From: an uncultured Pelagibacteraceae bacterium
GTDB lineage: Bacteria > Pseudomonadota > Alphaproteobacteria > Pelagibacterales > Pelagibacteraceae
Assembly: GCA_902617025.1 (NCBI GenBank)
Contig: CACMVB010000001.1
Location: 186,001 to 250,000 of the forward strand
Direction of reading: 5' to 3'
DNA: 64,000 bases
Shown here: positions 25,094-33,716 of the stretch, one piece after another
How positions within the stretch are numbered: the first letter of the stretch is position 1
Layout: every line of letters starts with the position of its first letter
Made by a program: the position numbers and the translations under genes
The notes under the pieces: generated by a model
Seen by the model: the letters and a program-made list of their open reading frames with translations, nothing else
Database searches by the model: none
Told to the model about the DNA's origin: nothing

Positions 25094-27033
25094 GATAAAC
25101 ACTCCTCATAGTTATTGCTTTCATTATTTGATTCTTGTTTTCCAGAGTAAACATTTTTTGTCACATCTGTTGAAGATCCATTGTTTACATTTTCAGCTCT
25201 CTGGATTGATTTGGATCTACAGTAATAAAGGCTTTTCAGACCTTTTTTCCATGCTTGAAAATGAATATCGTGAAGTTCTTTTTTATGAATATCTGCTGGA
25301 ACAAAGATATTTACTGACTGTGCCTGTGAAATATGAGGCGTTCTATCTGCGCCAAGTTCAACAATCCATCTTTGATCAATTTCAAAAGCGGTTTTAAATG
25401 TATCTTTCTCATTCGCGGTTAAAAAATTTAAATGTGATACGGATCCTTGATTGGTTGTTATAGTTGACCATACTTCATCTGTATCCTTATTATATTTTTG
25501 AAGTATCTTTTTTAAATATTTATTTCTTACATTAAAAGAACCTGATAGCGTTTTATGAGTATAGCTATTAGCAGCAATTGGTTCTATTCCCGGAGAAGAG
25601 CCTCCGCAAATAATTGAGATAGAGGCTGTTGGAGCTATTGCTGTTTTGTTTGAAAACCTCTCCTTCATCCCATATTCTGCCGCATCAGGGCATGATCCTC
25701 TTTCATCAGCTAAAGTTTTTGATGCTTCATCAACTTTCTCTTGAATGTTTTGGAATATTTTTTTGTTCCACACTTTGCTCATTATTGACCCAAAAGGAAT
25801 ATTTTTTTGTTGAAAGTATGAGTGTAATCCCATAACTCCAAGACCAACACTTCTCTCTCTCATCGCTGAGTATTTTGCATGGGCAAATTCATCAGGGGCT
25901 CTATTAATAAAATCGGTCATAACATTATCTAAAAATCTCATTACATCTTCAACAAACTGTGGATCGTCTTTCCATTGATCATATGTATCTAAATTTAATG
26001 ACGATAGACAACAAACAGCTGTTCTTTGATTTCCCTCATTATCTATTCCAGTTGGTAAAGTGATTTCACTACAAAGGTTAGAAGTTTTAACTTTTAATCC
26101 TGCAAGTTTATGGTGTTGTGGAATTTGTCTGTTAACCGTATCAATATAAACAATATAAGGTTCTCCTGTTTCAATTCTTGCAGTTAATAATCTTATCCAT
26201 AAGTTTCTTGCTGGTATAGTTTGTTGAACAGATCCATCATAAGGACTTCTTAATGCCCATTGGCCACCTGTTTCTACTGCTCTCATAAACTCATCCGTTA
26301 CTAAAACTCCGTGATGTAAATTTAAAGATCTTCTATTAACATCTCCACCAGTCGGTCTTCTCATTTCAATAAATTCTTCAATTTCAGGATGATCAATTTG
26401 TAAATAACAAGCAGCTGAACCTCTTCTTAAAGAACCTTGGCTGATAGCTAAAGTTAAAGAATCCATCACTTTTATAAAAGGAATAATCCCTGAAGTCTTT
26501 CCAACTTTTCCTATTTTTTCTCCAATTGATCTTAGATTGCCCCAATAGCTTCCTATACCGCCGCCTCTAGCTGCAAGCCAAACGTTTTCTTCCCAAAGAT
26601 TTGTTATTCCCTCTAGGCTATCGCTAGCCTCGTTTAAAAAACATGAAATTGGCAGTCCTCTTTCTGTACCACCGTTAGATAAAACAGGTGTAGCAGGCAT
26701 AAACCATAAATTACTTATATAATTGTAAATTCGTTGTGCGTGTAAATTATCATCAGCGTAAACGCTCGCAACTCTAGCAAATAAATCTTGAAAACTTTCG
26801 TTCTGACCTAAATATCTGTCTGTAAGTGTAGCTCTTCCAAAATCAGTTAAGTTTTCATCTCTAGATCTATCAATCTTGATAGTGATACCCTTCTCGTTTT
26901 GGAATAATTCTGTCTCTCCAGATAAAGAGAATAAATCAGGCTTTTTGGGTCCGTTATTCTTTAGTTCGTTTTGGTTTTTTTGGCTTATGGAGCCGACAGC
27001 TTTCTCTATTGCCAATGATACACTTTTATTCAT
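25084..27033 (-). CDS. nrdA: Ribonucleoside-diphosphate reductase alpha subunit, class I
   Basis: The 649-residue catalytic subunit has LPISCFLNE (about 130), with the first active-site Cys, NLCSEITLPT with the N-x-C-x-E motif, and TASISIICGGSSPGIEP. The C-terminal ECLSC pair is the thioredoxin-reducible shuttle. The N-terminal 45 residues do not resemble an ATP-cone, so overall activity control by dATP through a cone is probably missing. Upstream are a promoter and two candidate NrdR boxes. nrdA precedes nrdB in one operon. Confidence 0.95.
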   Translation of the reverse strand: MNKSVSLAIEKAVGSISQKNQNELKNNGPKKPDLFSLSGETELFQNEKGITIKIDRSRDENLTDFGRATLTDRYLGQNESFQDLFARVASVYADDNLHAQRIYNYISNLWFMPATPVLSNGGTERGLPISCFLNEASDSLEGITNLWEENVWLAARGGGIGSYWGNLRSIGEKIGKVGKTSGIIPFIKVMDSLTLAISQGSLRRGSAACYLQIDHPEIEEFIEMRRPTGGDVNRRSLNLHHGVLVTDEFMRAVETGGQWALRSPYDGSVQQTIPARNLWIRLLTARIETGEPYIVYIDTVNRQIPQHHKLAGLKVKTSNLCSEITLPTGIDNEGNQRTAVCCLSSLNLDTYDQWKDDPQFVEDVMRFLDNVMTDFINRAPDEFAHAKYSAMRERSVGLGVMGLHSYFQQKNIPFGSIMSKVWNKKIFQNIQEKVDEASKTLADERGSCPDAAEYGMKERFSNKTAIAPTASISIICGGSSPGIEPIAANSYTHKTLSGSFNVRNKYLKKILQKYNKDTDEVWSTITTNQGSVSHLNFLTANEKDTFKTAFEIDQRWIVELGADRTPHISQAQSVNIFVPADIHKKELHDIHFQAWKKGLKSLYYCRSKSIQRAENVNNGSSTDVTKNVYSGKQESNNESNNYEECLSCQ

Positions 27034-27067
27034 ATTTTCCTTGTTTTTACTTGATTTGTTAACAAAA

Positions 27068-27083
27068 CAACTACATGTTGTGT
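27068..27083. promoter_or_regulatory. Candidate NrdR box 1
   Basis: The core ctacatgttg matches the NrdR box pattern CWAYATRTWG at all ten positions and lies 35 bases upstream of the nrdA ATG. A weaker second site starts exactly 31 bases away, the spacing usual for paired NrdR boxes. Confidence 0.6.
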
Positions 27084-27093
27084 TACAGATATG

Positions 27094-27121
27094 TTAATAT
27101 ACTATATAACATCGAAATCAA
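27094..27121 (-). promoter_or_regulatory. Candidate nrdAB promoter overlapping NrdR box 2
   Basis: On the minus strand TTGATT (27121-27116) and TATTAA (27099-27094) are separated by 16 bases. The second, degenerate NrdR-like site (27099-27114, 7 of 10 core matches) fills the spacer. Repressor binding there and at box 1 just downstream of the start would block nrdAB transcription. Confidence 0.45.
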
Positions 27122-27219
27122 TAGAACATTATAAGAACATCTGATTAATTTTGCAAGTGGAAAGTTTTGTTAATAAACATTTAATAACAAATGCCTATAT
27201 TCTCTAGTATTTATTACTA

Positions 27220-28662
27220 ATGAAAATCAATCCAAATGGTTTTAGAGAGTACGACGCGAGGTGGATCTTTGAAAAAGAGATCGATATTGAGGGAATCACT
27301 AATTTAGGCAAAGGCTTAGGAACTCAAATAATAAGCCACACCAAAAAAGATAATCCGAGAATAATAGTTGGTCATGATTATAGATCATACAGTGAGAAAA
27401 TTAAAAAAGCTTTAACTGAAGGTTTGATTTCAACTGGGTGTAATGTTGAAGATGTAGGTTTATCTCTTTCCCCAATGGTTTATTTTGCTCAGTTTAATTT
27501 AAACTCAGACGCAATAGCAATGGTAACTGCTAGCCATAATGAAAACGGTTGGACAGGTGTAAAAATGGGTATTCAAAAAGGTTTAACACATGCACCTGAA
27601 GAAATGGAAAACTTAAAAGATATTACTTTAAATAAAAAATATTTAAGTGGAAAAGGATCATTAAAAAAAATAGATAATTTTAAGAACGTATATATACAAG
27701 ATTTAATTAAAAAAAATAAGTTAAATAAAAAAATAAAAGCTGTGGTAGCTTGTGGAAATGGGACGGCAGGAATATTTGCGCCAGAAATTTTAAAAGGTAT
27801 CGGATGCGAAGTCATAGAATTAGATTGTAATTTAGATTGGTCCTTTCCTAAATATAACCCAAATCCGGAGGATCTTGAGATGCTCCATGCAATAGCTAAA
27901 GCCGTAAAAGATAATAAAGCTGATATTGGATTTGGTTTTGATGGAGATGGAGATAGATGCGGAGTTATAGATGAAAAAGGTAATGAAATATTCTCAGATA
28001 AAATTGGGTTACTAATTGCGAGAAATCTTTCAAACAAACATAGAGATACAACATTTATTGTTGACGTTAAATCAACTGGACTATTTAAAAATGATAAAAT
28101 ACTTAGAGAAAATGGATGTGAAACCATTTACTGGAAAACTGGTCATTCGCACATAAAAAGAAAAGTAAATAAAGAAAAAGCATTAGCTGGTTTTGAAAAG
28201 AGCGGGCATTTTTTCTTTAATCAACCCTTAGGGTATGGTTATGATGATGGGATAAATTCGGCAATACAAGTTTGTCATCTCATTGTAAATCAAAACAAAA
28301 AAATGAGTGAAATTATTAAAACATTACCAATAACTTATCAAACTCCAACAATGGCTCCATATTGCAAAGATGAAGAGAAATATAAAGTAGTTGATGAAAT
28401 GGTAAAAGAGGTAAAGAAATTAAAAGATGAAGGTATTAAGATTGATAATCAAAGTATTGTTGAAGTATTAACAATTAATGGCGTGAGATTTTCTTTAGAG
28501 GATGGATCATGGGGTTTAATTAGGGCATCATCCAATAAGCCCTCTTTGGTAATTGTGGCTGAAAGCACTAAGTCAGATGAAAAAAAGAAAAAAATTTTTG
28601 AATTTATAGATAATCTTTTGCAGAAAACTGGAAAGATTGGCGAATATGATCAAAAAATTTAA
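27220..28662 (+). CDS. Phosphomannomutase/phosphoglucomutase
   Basis: This 480-residue alpha-D-phosphohexomutase has all four domain marks. VTASHNENGW (about 106-115) holds the phosphoserine, GFDGDGDRCGVID (about 238-250) is the metal loop, and EKSGHFFF (about 324-331) is the sugar-specificity loop. The C-terminal phosphate-binding loop is RASSNKPSLV. It interconverts hexose 1- and 6-phosphates for nucleotide-sugar synthesis and fits the glycan genes elsewhere in the window. The E-K-S-G-H loop is typical of AlgC-like enzymes with dual mannose/glucose specificity, but this is inferred. Confidence 0.88.
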   Translation: MKINPNGFREYDARWIFEKEIDIEGITNLGKGLGTQIISHTKKDNPRIIVGHDYRSYSEKIKKALTEGLISTGCNVEDVGLSLSPMVYFAQFNLNSDAIAMVTASHNENGWTGVKMGIQKGLTHAPEEMENLKDITLNKKYLSGKGSLKKIDNFKNVYIQDLIKKNKLNKKIKAVVACGNGTAGIFAPEILKGIGCEVIELDCNLDWSFPKYNPNPEDLEMLHAIAKAVKDNKADIGFGFDGDGDRCGVIDEKGNEIFSDKIGLLIARNLSNKHRDTTFIVDVKSTGLFKNDKILRENGCETIYWKTGHSHIKRKVNKEKALAGFEKSGHFFFNQPLGYGYDDGINSAIQVCHLIVNQNKKMSEIIKTLPITYQTPTMAPYCKDEEKYKVVDEMVKEVKKLKDEGIKIDNQSIVEVLTINGVRFSLEDGSWGLIRASSNKPSLVIVAESTKSDEKKKKIFEFIDNLLQKTGKIGEYDQKI

Positions 28663-29489
28663 ATTTTAAAATACTCGTATAAAAATCTAGTTCCAATGAC
28701 TATTAAAAATAATCCAAAATATTTAGTCATTCTCATTTTATCAACTTTATGACTGGCCTTTGCGCCTAATCTTGCCATGAAAGCAGTAATAGGGAAAAAA
28801 ACTAAAAAGGCTGGAATATTCAAAAATCCAATACTCAAAGGTAAATCAGCTTCTAAGTATGAGCCTGAAATTAAAAAACCCCCTGCACCAAACAAAGCAA
28901 TAATAAATCCAATTGCAGCTGCACTACCAATAGCTTTATTTATTGGATAACCAAAAAATTTTAAAATTGGTACATTCATAACAGCTCCACCAATGCCCAT
29001 TGGTGCAGAAATAAAACCGCTTACAATACCTGAAATGGCTTTTGAGAATAATCCTATTTTGATTTCTATATTTGTCTCTTTTTCTTTTAAGAAAAGTAAG
29101 TAAAACGCAAGAACATATACAATTATAGTAAAAAATAATATCAAAGGTTTTGTTTCTAAACTTGCAGCAAATATTGTTCCTAAAATTACTCCAGTAGCAA
29201 CAAAGAACCCGAAACCTTTTACAATATTAAAATCTACAGCTTTATGTTGATGATGGGTTAACACAGAAACTGTTGAGGTAGGTATGATAATTCCAAACGA
29301 GGTTCCTACTGCTAAGTGCATAACATAAGCTGTTTCGATCCCAGAAAAGCTAAATATATAAAATAAAATAGGAACTGTTACTAATCCTCCCCCAATACCA
29401 AAGAGTCCAGCCGCAAACCCTGCTGGTATTGCTGTAGCAATCATAATTAAAACTAAATAAATTATTTCTGATTGAGAAAGGATATCCAA
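28659..29489 (-). CDS. TauE/SafE-family membrane transporter
   Basis: This 276-residue protein has about eight hydrophobic segments in two repeated halves. Each half has a Gly-rich signature, GLFGIGGGLVTVPI (about 29-42) and SAPMGIGGAVMNVPIL (about 160-175). TauE/SafE proteins are linked to export or uptake of sulfite, sulfoacetate and other organic anions. The direction and substrate are unknown. It follows dus by 2 bases and is probably the third gene of the rpoZ-dus-tauE run. Confidence 0.85.
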   Translation of the reverse strand: MDILSQSEIIYLVLIMIATAIPAGFAAGLFGIGGGLVTVPILFYIFSFSGIETAYVMHLAVGTSFGIIIPTSTVSVLTHHQHKAVDFNIVKGFGFFVATGVILGTIFAASLETKPLILFFTIIVYVLAFYLLFLKEKETNIEIKIGLFSKAISGIVSGFISAPMGIGGAVMNVPILKFFGYPINKAIGSAAAIGFIIALFGAGGFLISGSYLEADLPLSIGFLNIPAFLVFFPITAFMARLGAKASHKVDKMRMTKYFGLFLIVIGTRFLYEYFKI

Positions 29490-29491
29490 AA

Positions 29492-30475
29492 CTATCTCTC
29501 TAAAGAAACAGGATTATTTTTTCTTACTTGGTCCATAATATGATTTACTTTTTGTAAATCCGCATCTCTTATACACATATTTTTAGATAGATATTGCTTC
29601 CAAGTTTTTGAACCATTTTGTCCATGAAACAAACCAACCGTATGTCTCATAATATGATTTAACTGTACGCCTTTTGATGTTTGCTCTTGAATATAAGGAA
29701 TTAGATTTTCCATAACTTCTGTTCTTGTCGGTACATTTTCATTTTTAAAAATTTCTTTTTCAATATCTGCCAAAAAATAAGGTGAATGATATATAGCTCT
29801 ACCAATCATCACTCCGTCTACTTTTGCTAAATGATTTTTAATTTCTTCTGTTGTTTTTATCCCTCCATTAATAATTATCTCATCATCTTTAAAATAATCT
29901 TTCAATTTATAAACAAAATCATATTTAAGTGGTGGAATATTTAGATTTTCTTTTGGTGTTAGTTTTTTAAGTAAAGCTTTTCTTGCGTGAATTATAAATT
30001 TTTTTGAACCTGCATCTTTAGTAGTTTGAATAAAAGATTTTAAAAATTCAAAATTTTCAACATCGTTGTAACCAATTCTAGTTTTGATTGTTACAGGTAA
30101 TTTAGTTGCTTTAGTCATTGCTTCAACACATTTAGCCACAAGATCTGGTTCTTGCATTAAACATGCGCCAAATTTATTTTTTTGTACTTTTTTACTTGGA
30201 CATCCTAAATTTAAATTTATTTCTTTATATCCGTAATCTTCAGAAATCTTACATGCTTCGGATAGCTCGTTTGGATTCGATCCTCCTACTTGAAGTGTTA
30301 CCGGATTATTAATTTTTTTGAATGAAAGAAGTTTGTTTCTGTCTCCTCTTACAATTGCATTAGCAACAATCATTTCTGTATATAAATGTATATTTTTGCT
30401 TATAAGACTTAGAAAATAAATTTCGTGTTTGTCAGTGCAATCCATCATGGGCGCAACTGAAACAGTTTTCTTCAT
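29492..30475 (-). CDS. dusA: tRNA-dihydrouridine synthase, DusA-type
   Basis: The enzyme reduces uridine to dihydrouridine in tRNA D-loops with FMN and NADPH. VAPMMDCTDKHEIYFLSLI (about 7-25) opens the TIM barrel, and NLNLGCPSKKVQKNKFGACLM (about 93-113) includes the catalytic Cys. KTRIGY and IHARKALLKKLTPKENLNIPPL match the DusA subgroup, which keeps the longer loop. The 327-residue length fits. It lies 3 bases downstream of rpoZ. Confidence 0.93.
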   Translation of the reverse strand: MKKTVSVAPMMDCTDKHEIYFLSLISKNIHLYTEMIVANAIVRGDRNKLLSFKKINNPVTLQVGGSNPNELSEACKISEDYGYKEINLNLGCPSKKVQKNKFGACLMQEPDLVAKCVEAMTKATKLPVTIKTRIGYNDVENFEFLKSFIQTTKDAGSKKFIIHARKALLKKLTPKENLNIPPLKYDFVYKLKDYFKDDEIIINGGIKTTEEIKNHLAKVDGVMIGRAIYHSPYFLADIEKEIFKNENVPTRTEVMENLIPYIQEQTSKGVQLNHIMRHTVGLFHGQNGSKTWKQYLSKNMCIRDADLQKVNHIMDQVRKNNPVSLER

Positions 30476-30478
30476 AAT

Positions 30479-30979
30479 TTATTCTGATTTGTTTTCTTCG
30501 GCTACTGGAACTTCCTCACTTAACTCAAGAGGAGCTTCCTCTGTATCTAAATTTTCTTCTTTTATCTCAGGTTGCTCTGCTTTTAGCTCTGAAAGAGCTT
30601 CATCAGCTAAGCTTGGTTTTTTTACTTCTGGAATTCTTCTTGTTCTTTTTGATGGTAATATTGCAACTCCACTTTTAGAGACTTGTCCTTTGTAAAGATT
30701 TTCAAAGTCATCGTTAGTTTCTTCTTCGATTTCTTCCTGCTGTTCCACTTCGTCAGGTTCTTTTCTTAATCTTTTAATTGCACTAGCCTCAACATCTTTA
30801 ACATCAATTTTGCCATCTCCGATTTCTCTTAATGATATAATTGTTCGTTTGTCGTTATCTTCCTCAACCATCATTGGAGCTCCTGCATTTAATTGAACAG
30901 TTCTTTCCTTAGCTAGTAAAACTAGATCGTATTGGTTATCTACTTTTTCTAAACAGTCTTCTACGGTAATTCTTGCCAT
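30479..30979 (-). CDS. rpoZ: RNA polymerase omega subunit with long acidic tail
   Basis: The first 80 residues match omega: MARITVEDCLEKVDNQYDLV, then LLAKERTVQLNAGA. Omega helps fold and hold the beta-prime subunit. The protein is 166 residues, longer than most (about 70-130), because of a Glu/Asp-rich, low-complexity C-terminal half rich in EE and KSE runs. This tail is probably disordered. It heads the run rpoZ-dusA-tauE. Confidence 0.93.
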   Translation of the reverse strand: MARITVEDCLEKVDNQYDLVLLAKERTVQLNAGAPMMVEEDNDKRTIISLREIGDGKIDVKDVEASAIKRLRKEPDEVEQQEEIEEETNDDFENLYKGQVSKSGVAILPSKRTRRIPEVKKPSLADEALSELKAEQPEIKEENLDTEEAPLELSEEVPVAEENKSE

Positions 30980-31017
30980 GATGAAGAGTGTATATTCAAA
31001 TAATCTTAAGAAATCAA

Positions 31018-32232
31018 TTATTTTCTAAGCTTAGTAGGTTCAAGCTTATTTCTAATTAATATCAAAAGAACTAAAGAAATAACTATGTATATGCTTGATA
31101 CAAAAGCAATATTTTCAATTGTAAAACCATTGTCGATCATTAAACCAAACACTGCTGTTCCAAAAGCTGTTGAAAACACCATAAATGCGGTTGTCAAAGC
31201 TTTTATAGATCCAATAAATTTTACGCCATAAATTTCAGCCCAAGTAGAAGATCCAAGAACATTGGCTAATCCATTAGAAATACCTACTAAACCTAAAAAA
31301 ACAAATGCTGACATTTCATGTTGGTAATAAAATATTACAAACATAGCTATTAACAGAGGTATATTCATTATTGGAATTAATTTTCTACTTGTAAATTTAT
31401 CAACTAAAAAACCTGAGAAAAATAAAGTTATAATTGAAGCTAATGAATAAACCATAAATGCTTTTGGTATTGTGTAAATATTCCACATTTTTGAGTCTGA
31501 AATAAACGACTGATATACAAATACTCCAGTGGCTATCCAAGGCATTGCAAGCATATTAAGTGAGACAATATAAAATCTATAATCTTTAATTACTTCTCTT
31601 CTTCTCCAACTTTTTATTTTAAAATTTTTTTTAGGATCTAAATCTTTTTCTCTAGAGTCTAATTTAATTTGTTTGATTGTATTAAAAACAACAAATGGCA
31701 AAAATATAATTACAGTAATTGCTATTCCTTGCCAAACAGATCTCCAAGAATAAATTATAAACAAGTAAGTTACTAATACAGGTAAAATAAATTCTGCAGA
31801 TGATAATCCAAACCAAATTGTGCTTAGAGCTTTTCCCCTAGACTTTTCAAAAAATCTCGAGATTGTAGTCGTAGATGTGTGGCTCATTAAACCTTGGCCA
31901 GAAAATCTCATTAAAAATATACCGATTGATAAAAAAATAATACTATTGATGAAAGAAAAAAATAAAGATGAAAAAAATAATAATAGAATAACAAATAAAG
32001 AATAATAGATTATTTGATATTCATCGATTTTCTTTCCAACCCATATAAGTAAAAGACTAGAAAATATTGTTGCAGTGGCATAAATATTTCCGAATTGTCC
32101 GTGAGTAATACCTAATTCATTTCTAATTGGTGCGTTAAACAATCCCAAAAAAAAACTCTGTCCAAAACTTGAAAAAAATGTAAATATAAACCCGAATAAA
32201 ATTACTTTTTTATTTATTGAGAGGTTAATCAT
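31018..32232 (-). CDS. MFS transporter, unknown substrate
   Basis: The 404-residue protein has about 12 hydrophobic segments. A cytoplasmic loop with WVGKKIDEYQ after the second span resembles the MFS motif A region, and GFLVDKFTSRKLIPIM occupies the matching place in the second half. A charged central loop (about 185-215, KLDSREKDLDPKKNFKIKSW) separates the halves. MFS carriers are driven by ion gradients in the inner membrane. Nothing in the neighbours fixes the substrate. It is divergent from the dehydrogenase gene with only 2 bases between starts. Confidence 0.82.
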   Translation of the reverse strand: MINLSINKKVILFGFIFTFFSSFGQSFFLGLFNAPIRNELGITHGQFGNIYATATIFSSLLLIWVGKKIDEYQIIYYSLFVILLLFFSSLFFSFINSIIFLSIGIFLMRFSGQGLMSHTSTTTISRFFEKSRGKALSTIWFGLSSAEFILPVLVTYLFIIYSWRSVWQGIAITVIIFLPFVVFNTIKQIKLDSREKDLDPKKNFKIKSWRRREVIKDYRFYIVSLNMLAMPWIATGVFVYQSFISDSKMWNIYTIPKAFMVYSLASIITLFFSGFLVDKFTSRKLIPIMNIPLLIAMFVIFYYQHEMSAFVFLGLVGISNGLANVLGSSTWAEIYGVKFIGSIKALTTAFMVFSTAFGTAVFGLMIDNGFTIENIAFVSSIYIVISLVLLILIRNKLEPTKLRK

Positions 32233-32234
32233 TT

Positions 32235-33104
32235 ATGACTTGTAAAGTTGCTTTCATAGGTTTGGGTGTTATGGGATACCCTATGGCAGGTTATATATCA
32301 AAAGCTGGTCACGATGTAACAGTTTTTAATCGAACTAAAGCTAAAGCAGAAAAATGGATCAAGGAATACAAAGGCAAAACAGCAGATACTCCAATGGATG
32401 CTGCAAAAGAGTGCGATTTTATTTTTACATGTGTTGGAAACGATAATGATTTAAGAGAGGTGACTTTAGGTGGCAAAGGTTTATTTAAAACTGCAAAAAA
32501 AGGAGCGATCTACGTAGATAACACTACTGCATCTGCAAATATTGCCAGAGAACTTTACAAAGAGGCAAAATCAAAAGGTTTTGATTTCTTGGATGCACCT
32601 ATTTCAGGTGGGCAAGCTGGAGCTGAAGGTGGAATTTTAACAGTGATGGTTGGAGGAGATGAAGCTCCTTATAAAAAAGCTGAACCAGTAATCGATTGCT
32701 ATAGTAAAAAGATTAAACTTCTTGGTCCATCAGGAAGTGGTCAGTTAACTAAGATGGTAAACCAAATTTGTATTGCAGGCTTAGTACAAGGATTATCTGA
32801 AGCAATAAATTTTGGAATGAATGCAGGTTTAAATATGCATGATGTGATTGAAGTAATTTCAAAAGGTGCAGCTCAATCTTGGCAAATGGAAAATAGACAT
32901 AAAACAATGATTGAAGATAAATTTGATTATGGTTTTGCAGTTGATTGGATGAGAAAAGATTTAAAAATAGCGATGGATGAAGCTAAGAAAAATAACTCAC
33001 CTTTACCTATCACAAAAAAAATTGATGAATATTATGCTGAAGTCCAAAAAATGGGCGGTCAAAGATGGGATACTTCAAGTTTAATTAAAAGATTTAGAAA
33101 ATAA
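32235..33104 (+). CDS. 3-hydroxyisobutyrate dehydrogenase-family oxidoreductase
   Basis: This 289-residue beta-hydroxyacid dehydrogenase has the NAD(P) motif FIGLGVMGYPMAGYI (about 6-20). DAPISGGQAGAEGG (about 121-134) is the substrate loop, and GQLTKMVNQ (about 167-175) holds the catalytic Lys. The family includes 3-hydroxyisobutyrate, tartronate-semialdehyde and glyoxylate/succinic-semialdehyde reductases, which I cannot separate here. The NRTKAK segment after strand 2 suggests NADPH preference. A PPOX-fold gene follows after 3 bases. Confidence 0.85.
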   Translation: MTCKVAFIGLGVMGYPMAGYISKAGHDVTVFNRTKAKAEKWIKEYKGKTADTPMDAAKECDFIFTCVGNDNDLREVTLGGKGLFKTAKKGAIYVDNTTASANIARELYKEAKSKGFDFLDAPISGGQAGAEGGILTVMVGGDEAPYKKAEPVIDCYSKKIKLLGPSGSGQLTKMVNQICIAGLVQGLSEAINFGMNAGLNMHDVIEVISKGAAQSWQMENRHKTMIEDKFDYGFAVDWMRKDLKIAMDEAKKNNSPLPITKKIDEYYAEVQKMGGQRWDTSSLIKRFRK

Positions 33105-33107
33105 ATC

Positions 33108-33716
33108 GTGTCAGAAACAGTCAGTTACTACGAAGATTCAAAAGAGATTGAAAAAAAAATCTGGGATTTATTATCAAAAGCTGTCAAAGATAGATCTTCC
33201 GAATTTAGAACTCCAGTATTTATTTGCGGAAATGATAGAGATCTTGATGGTAGGGTTGTTGTTCTTAGAAAGGCAGATCAACAAAATAATTTTATTCAGT
33301 ACCATAGCGATATTAGATCTTCAAAAATTGAAAAAATTAAAAAAAATCCTAAGTGTTCTATTTTATTTTATGGTAAAGAAGAAAAAATACAGCTTAGAGT
33401 TAAGGCTGAATGCGAAGTAAATTATAATAATGATGTTACAAAAGAGTCTTGGGAAAAAACTGGCCATATCAGTAGAAAATGTTACTTAGTTACTAATGGA
33501 CCAGGAACAGAATCTGAAAAACCGACCTCAGGGTTAGATAATAAGTTTGATAATTTTGATTTTACTAAAGAAGAAAGCGAAGCTGGTTATAAAAACTTTT
33601 GTGTCATTAGATGTAAGGTTAAAAGTATTGAGTGGCTTTATTTGGCAGCCAAAGGTCATCGAAGAGCTTTAATTGATTTGAATGGATCTAAAAAATTTAC
33701 TTGGTTAGTTCCCTAA
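33108..33716 (+). CDS. Pyridoxamine 5'-phosphate oxidase-family FMN protein
   Basis: The 202-residue protein has the split-barrel FMN fold of the Alr4036-like group. The N-terminal half has DGRVVVLRKADQQ and YHSDIRSSKIEKI, where the FMN phosphate binds. The C-terminal segment VKSIEWLYLAAKGHRRALI matches the end of PPOX-type proteins. Substrate is unknown; it is not a clear PdxH. It uses a GTG start 3 bases after the dehydrogenase stop, so the two are likely translated together. Confidence 0.75.
   Translation: MSETVSYYEDSKEIEKKIWDLLSKAVKDRSSEFRTPVFICGNDRDLDGRVVVLRKADQQNNFIQYHSDIRSSKIEKIKKNPKCSILFYGKEEKIQLRVKAECEVNYNNDVTKESWEKTGHISRKCYLVTNGPGTESEKPTSGLDNKFDNFDFTKEESEAGYKNFCVIRCKVKSIEWLYLAAKGHRRALIDLNGSKKFTWLVP

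Noticed and set aside
25092-25397. 101-codon plus-strand frame at the nrdA end
   Set aside because: Antisense to the conserved C-terminal region of NrdA with the Cys pair; no start signal.
27573-28127. 184-codon frame antisense to the phosphohexomutase gene
   Set aside because: It lies wholly inside a gene with all family motifs, has Ser/Pro-rich composition typical of antisense frames, and no recognisable domain.
33148-33420. Second plus-strand frame inside the PPOX-family gene
   Set aside because: It overlaps a gene with clear FMN-fold motifs in another frame and has no supporting start or family.
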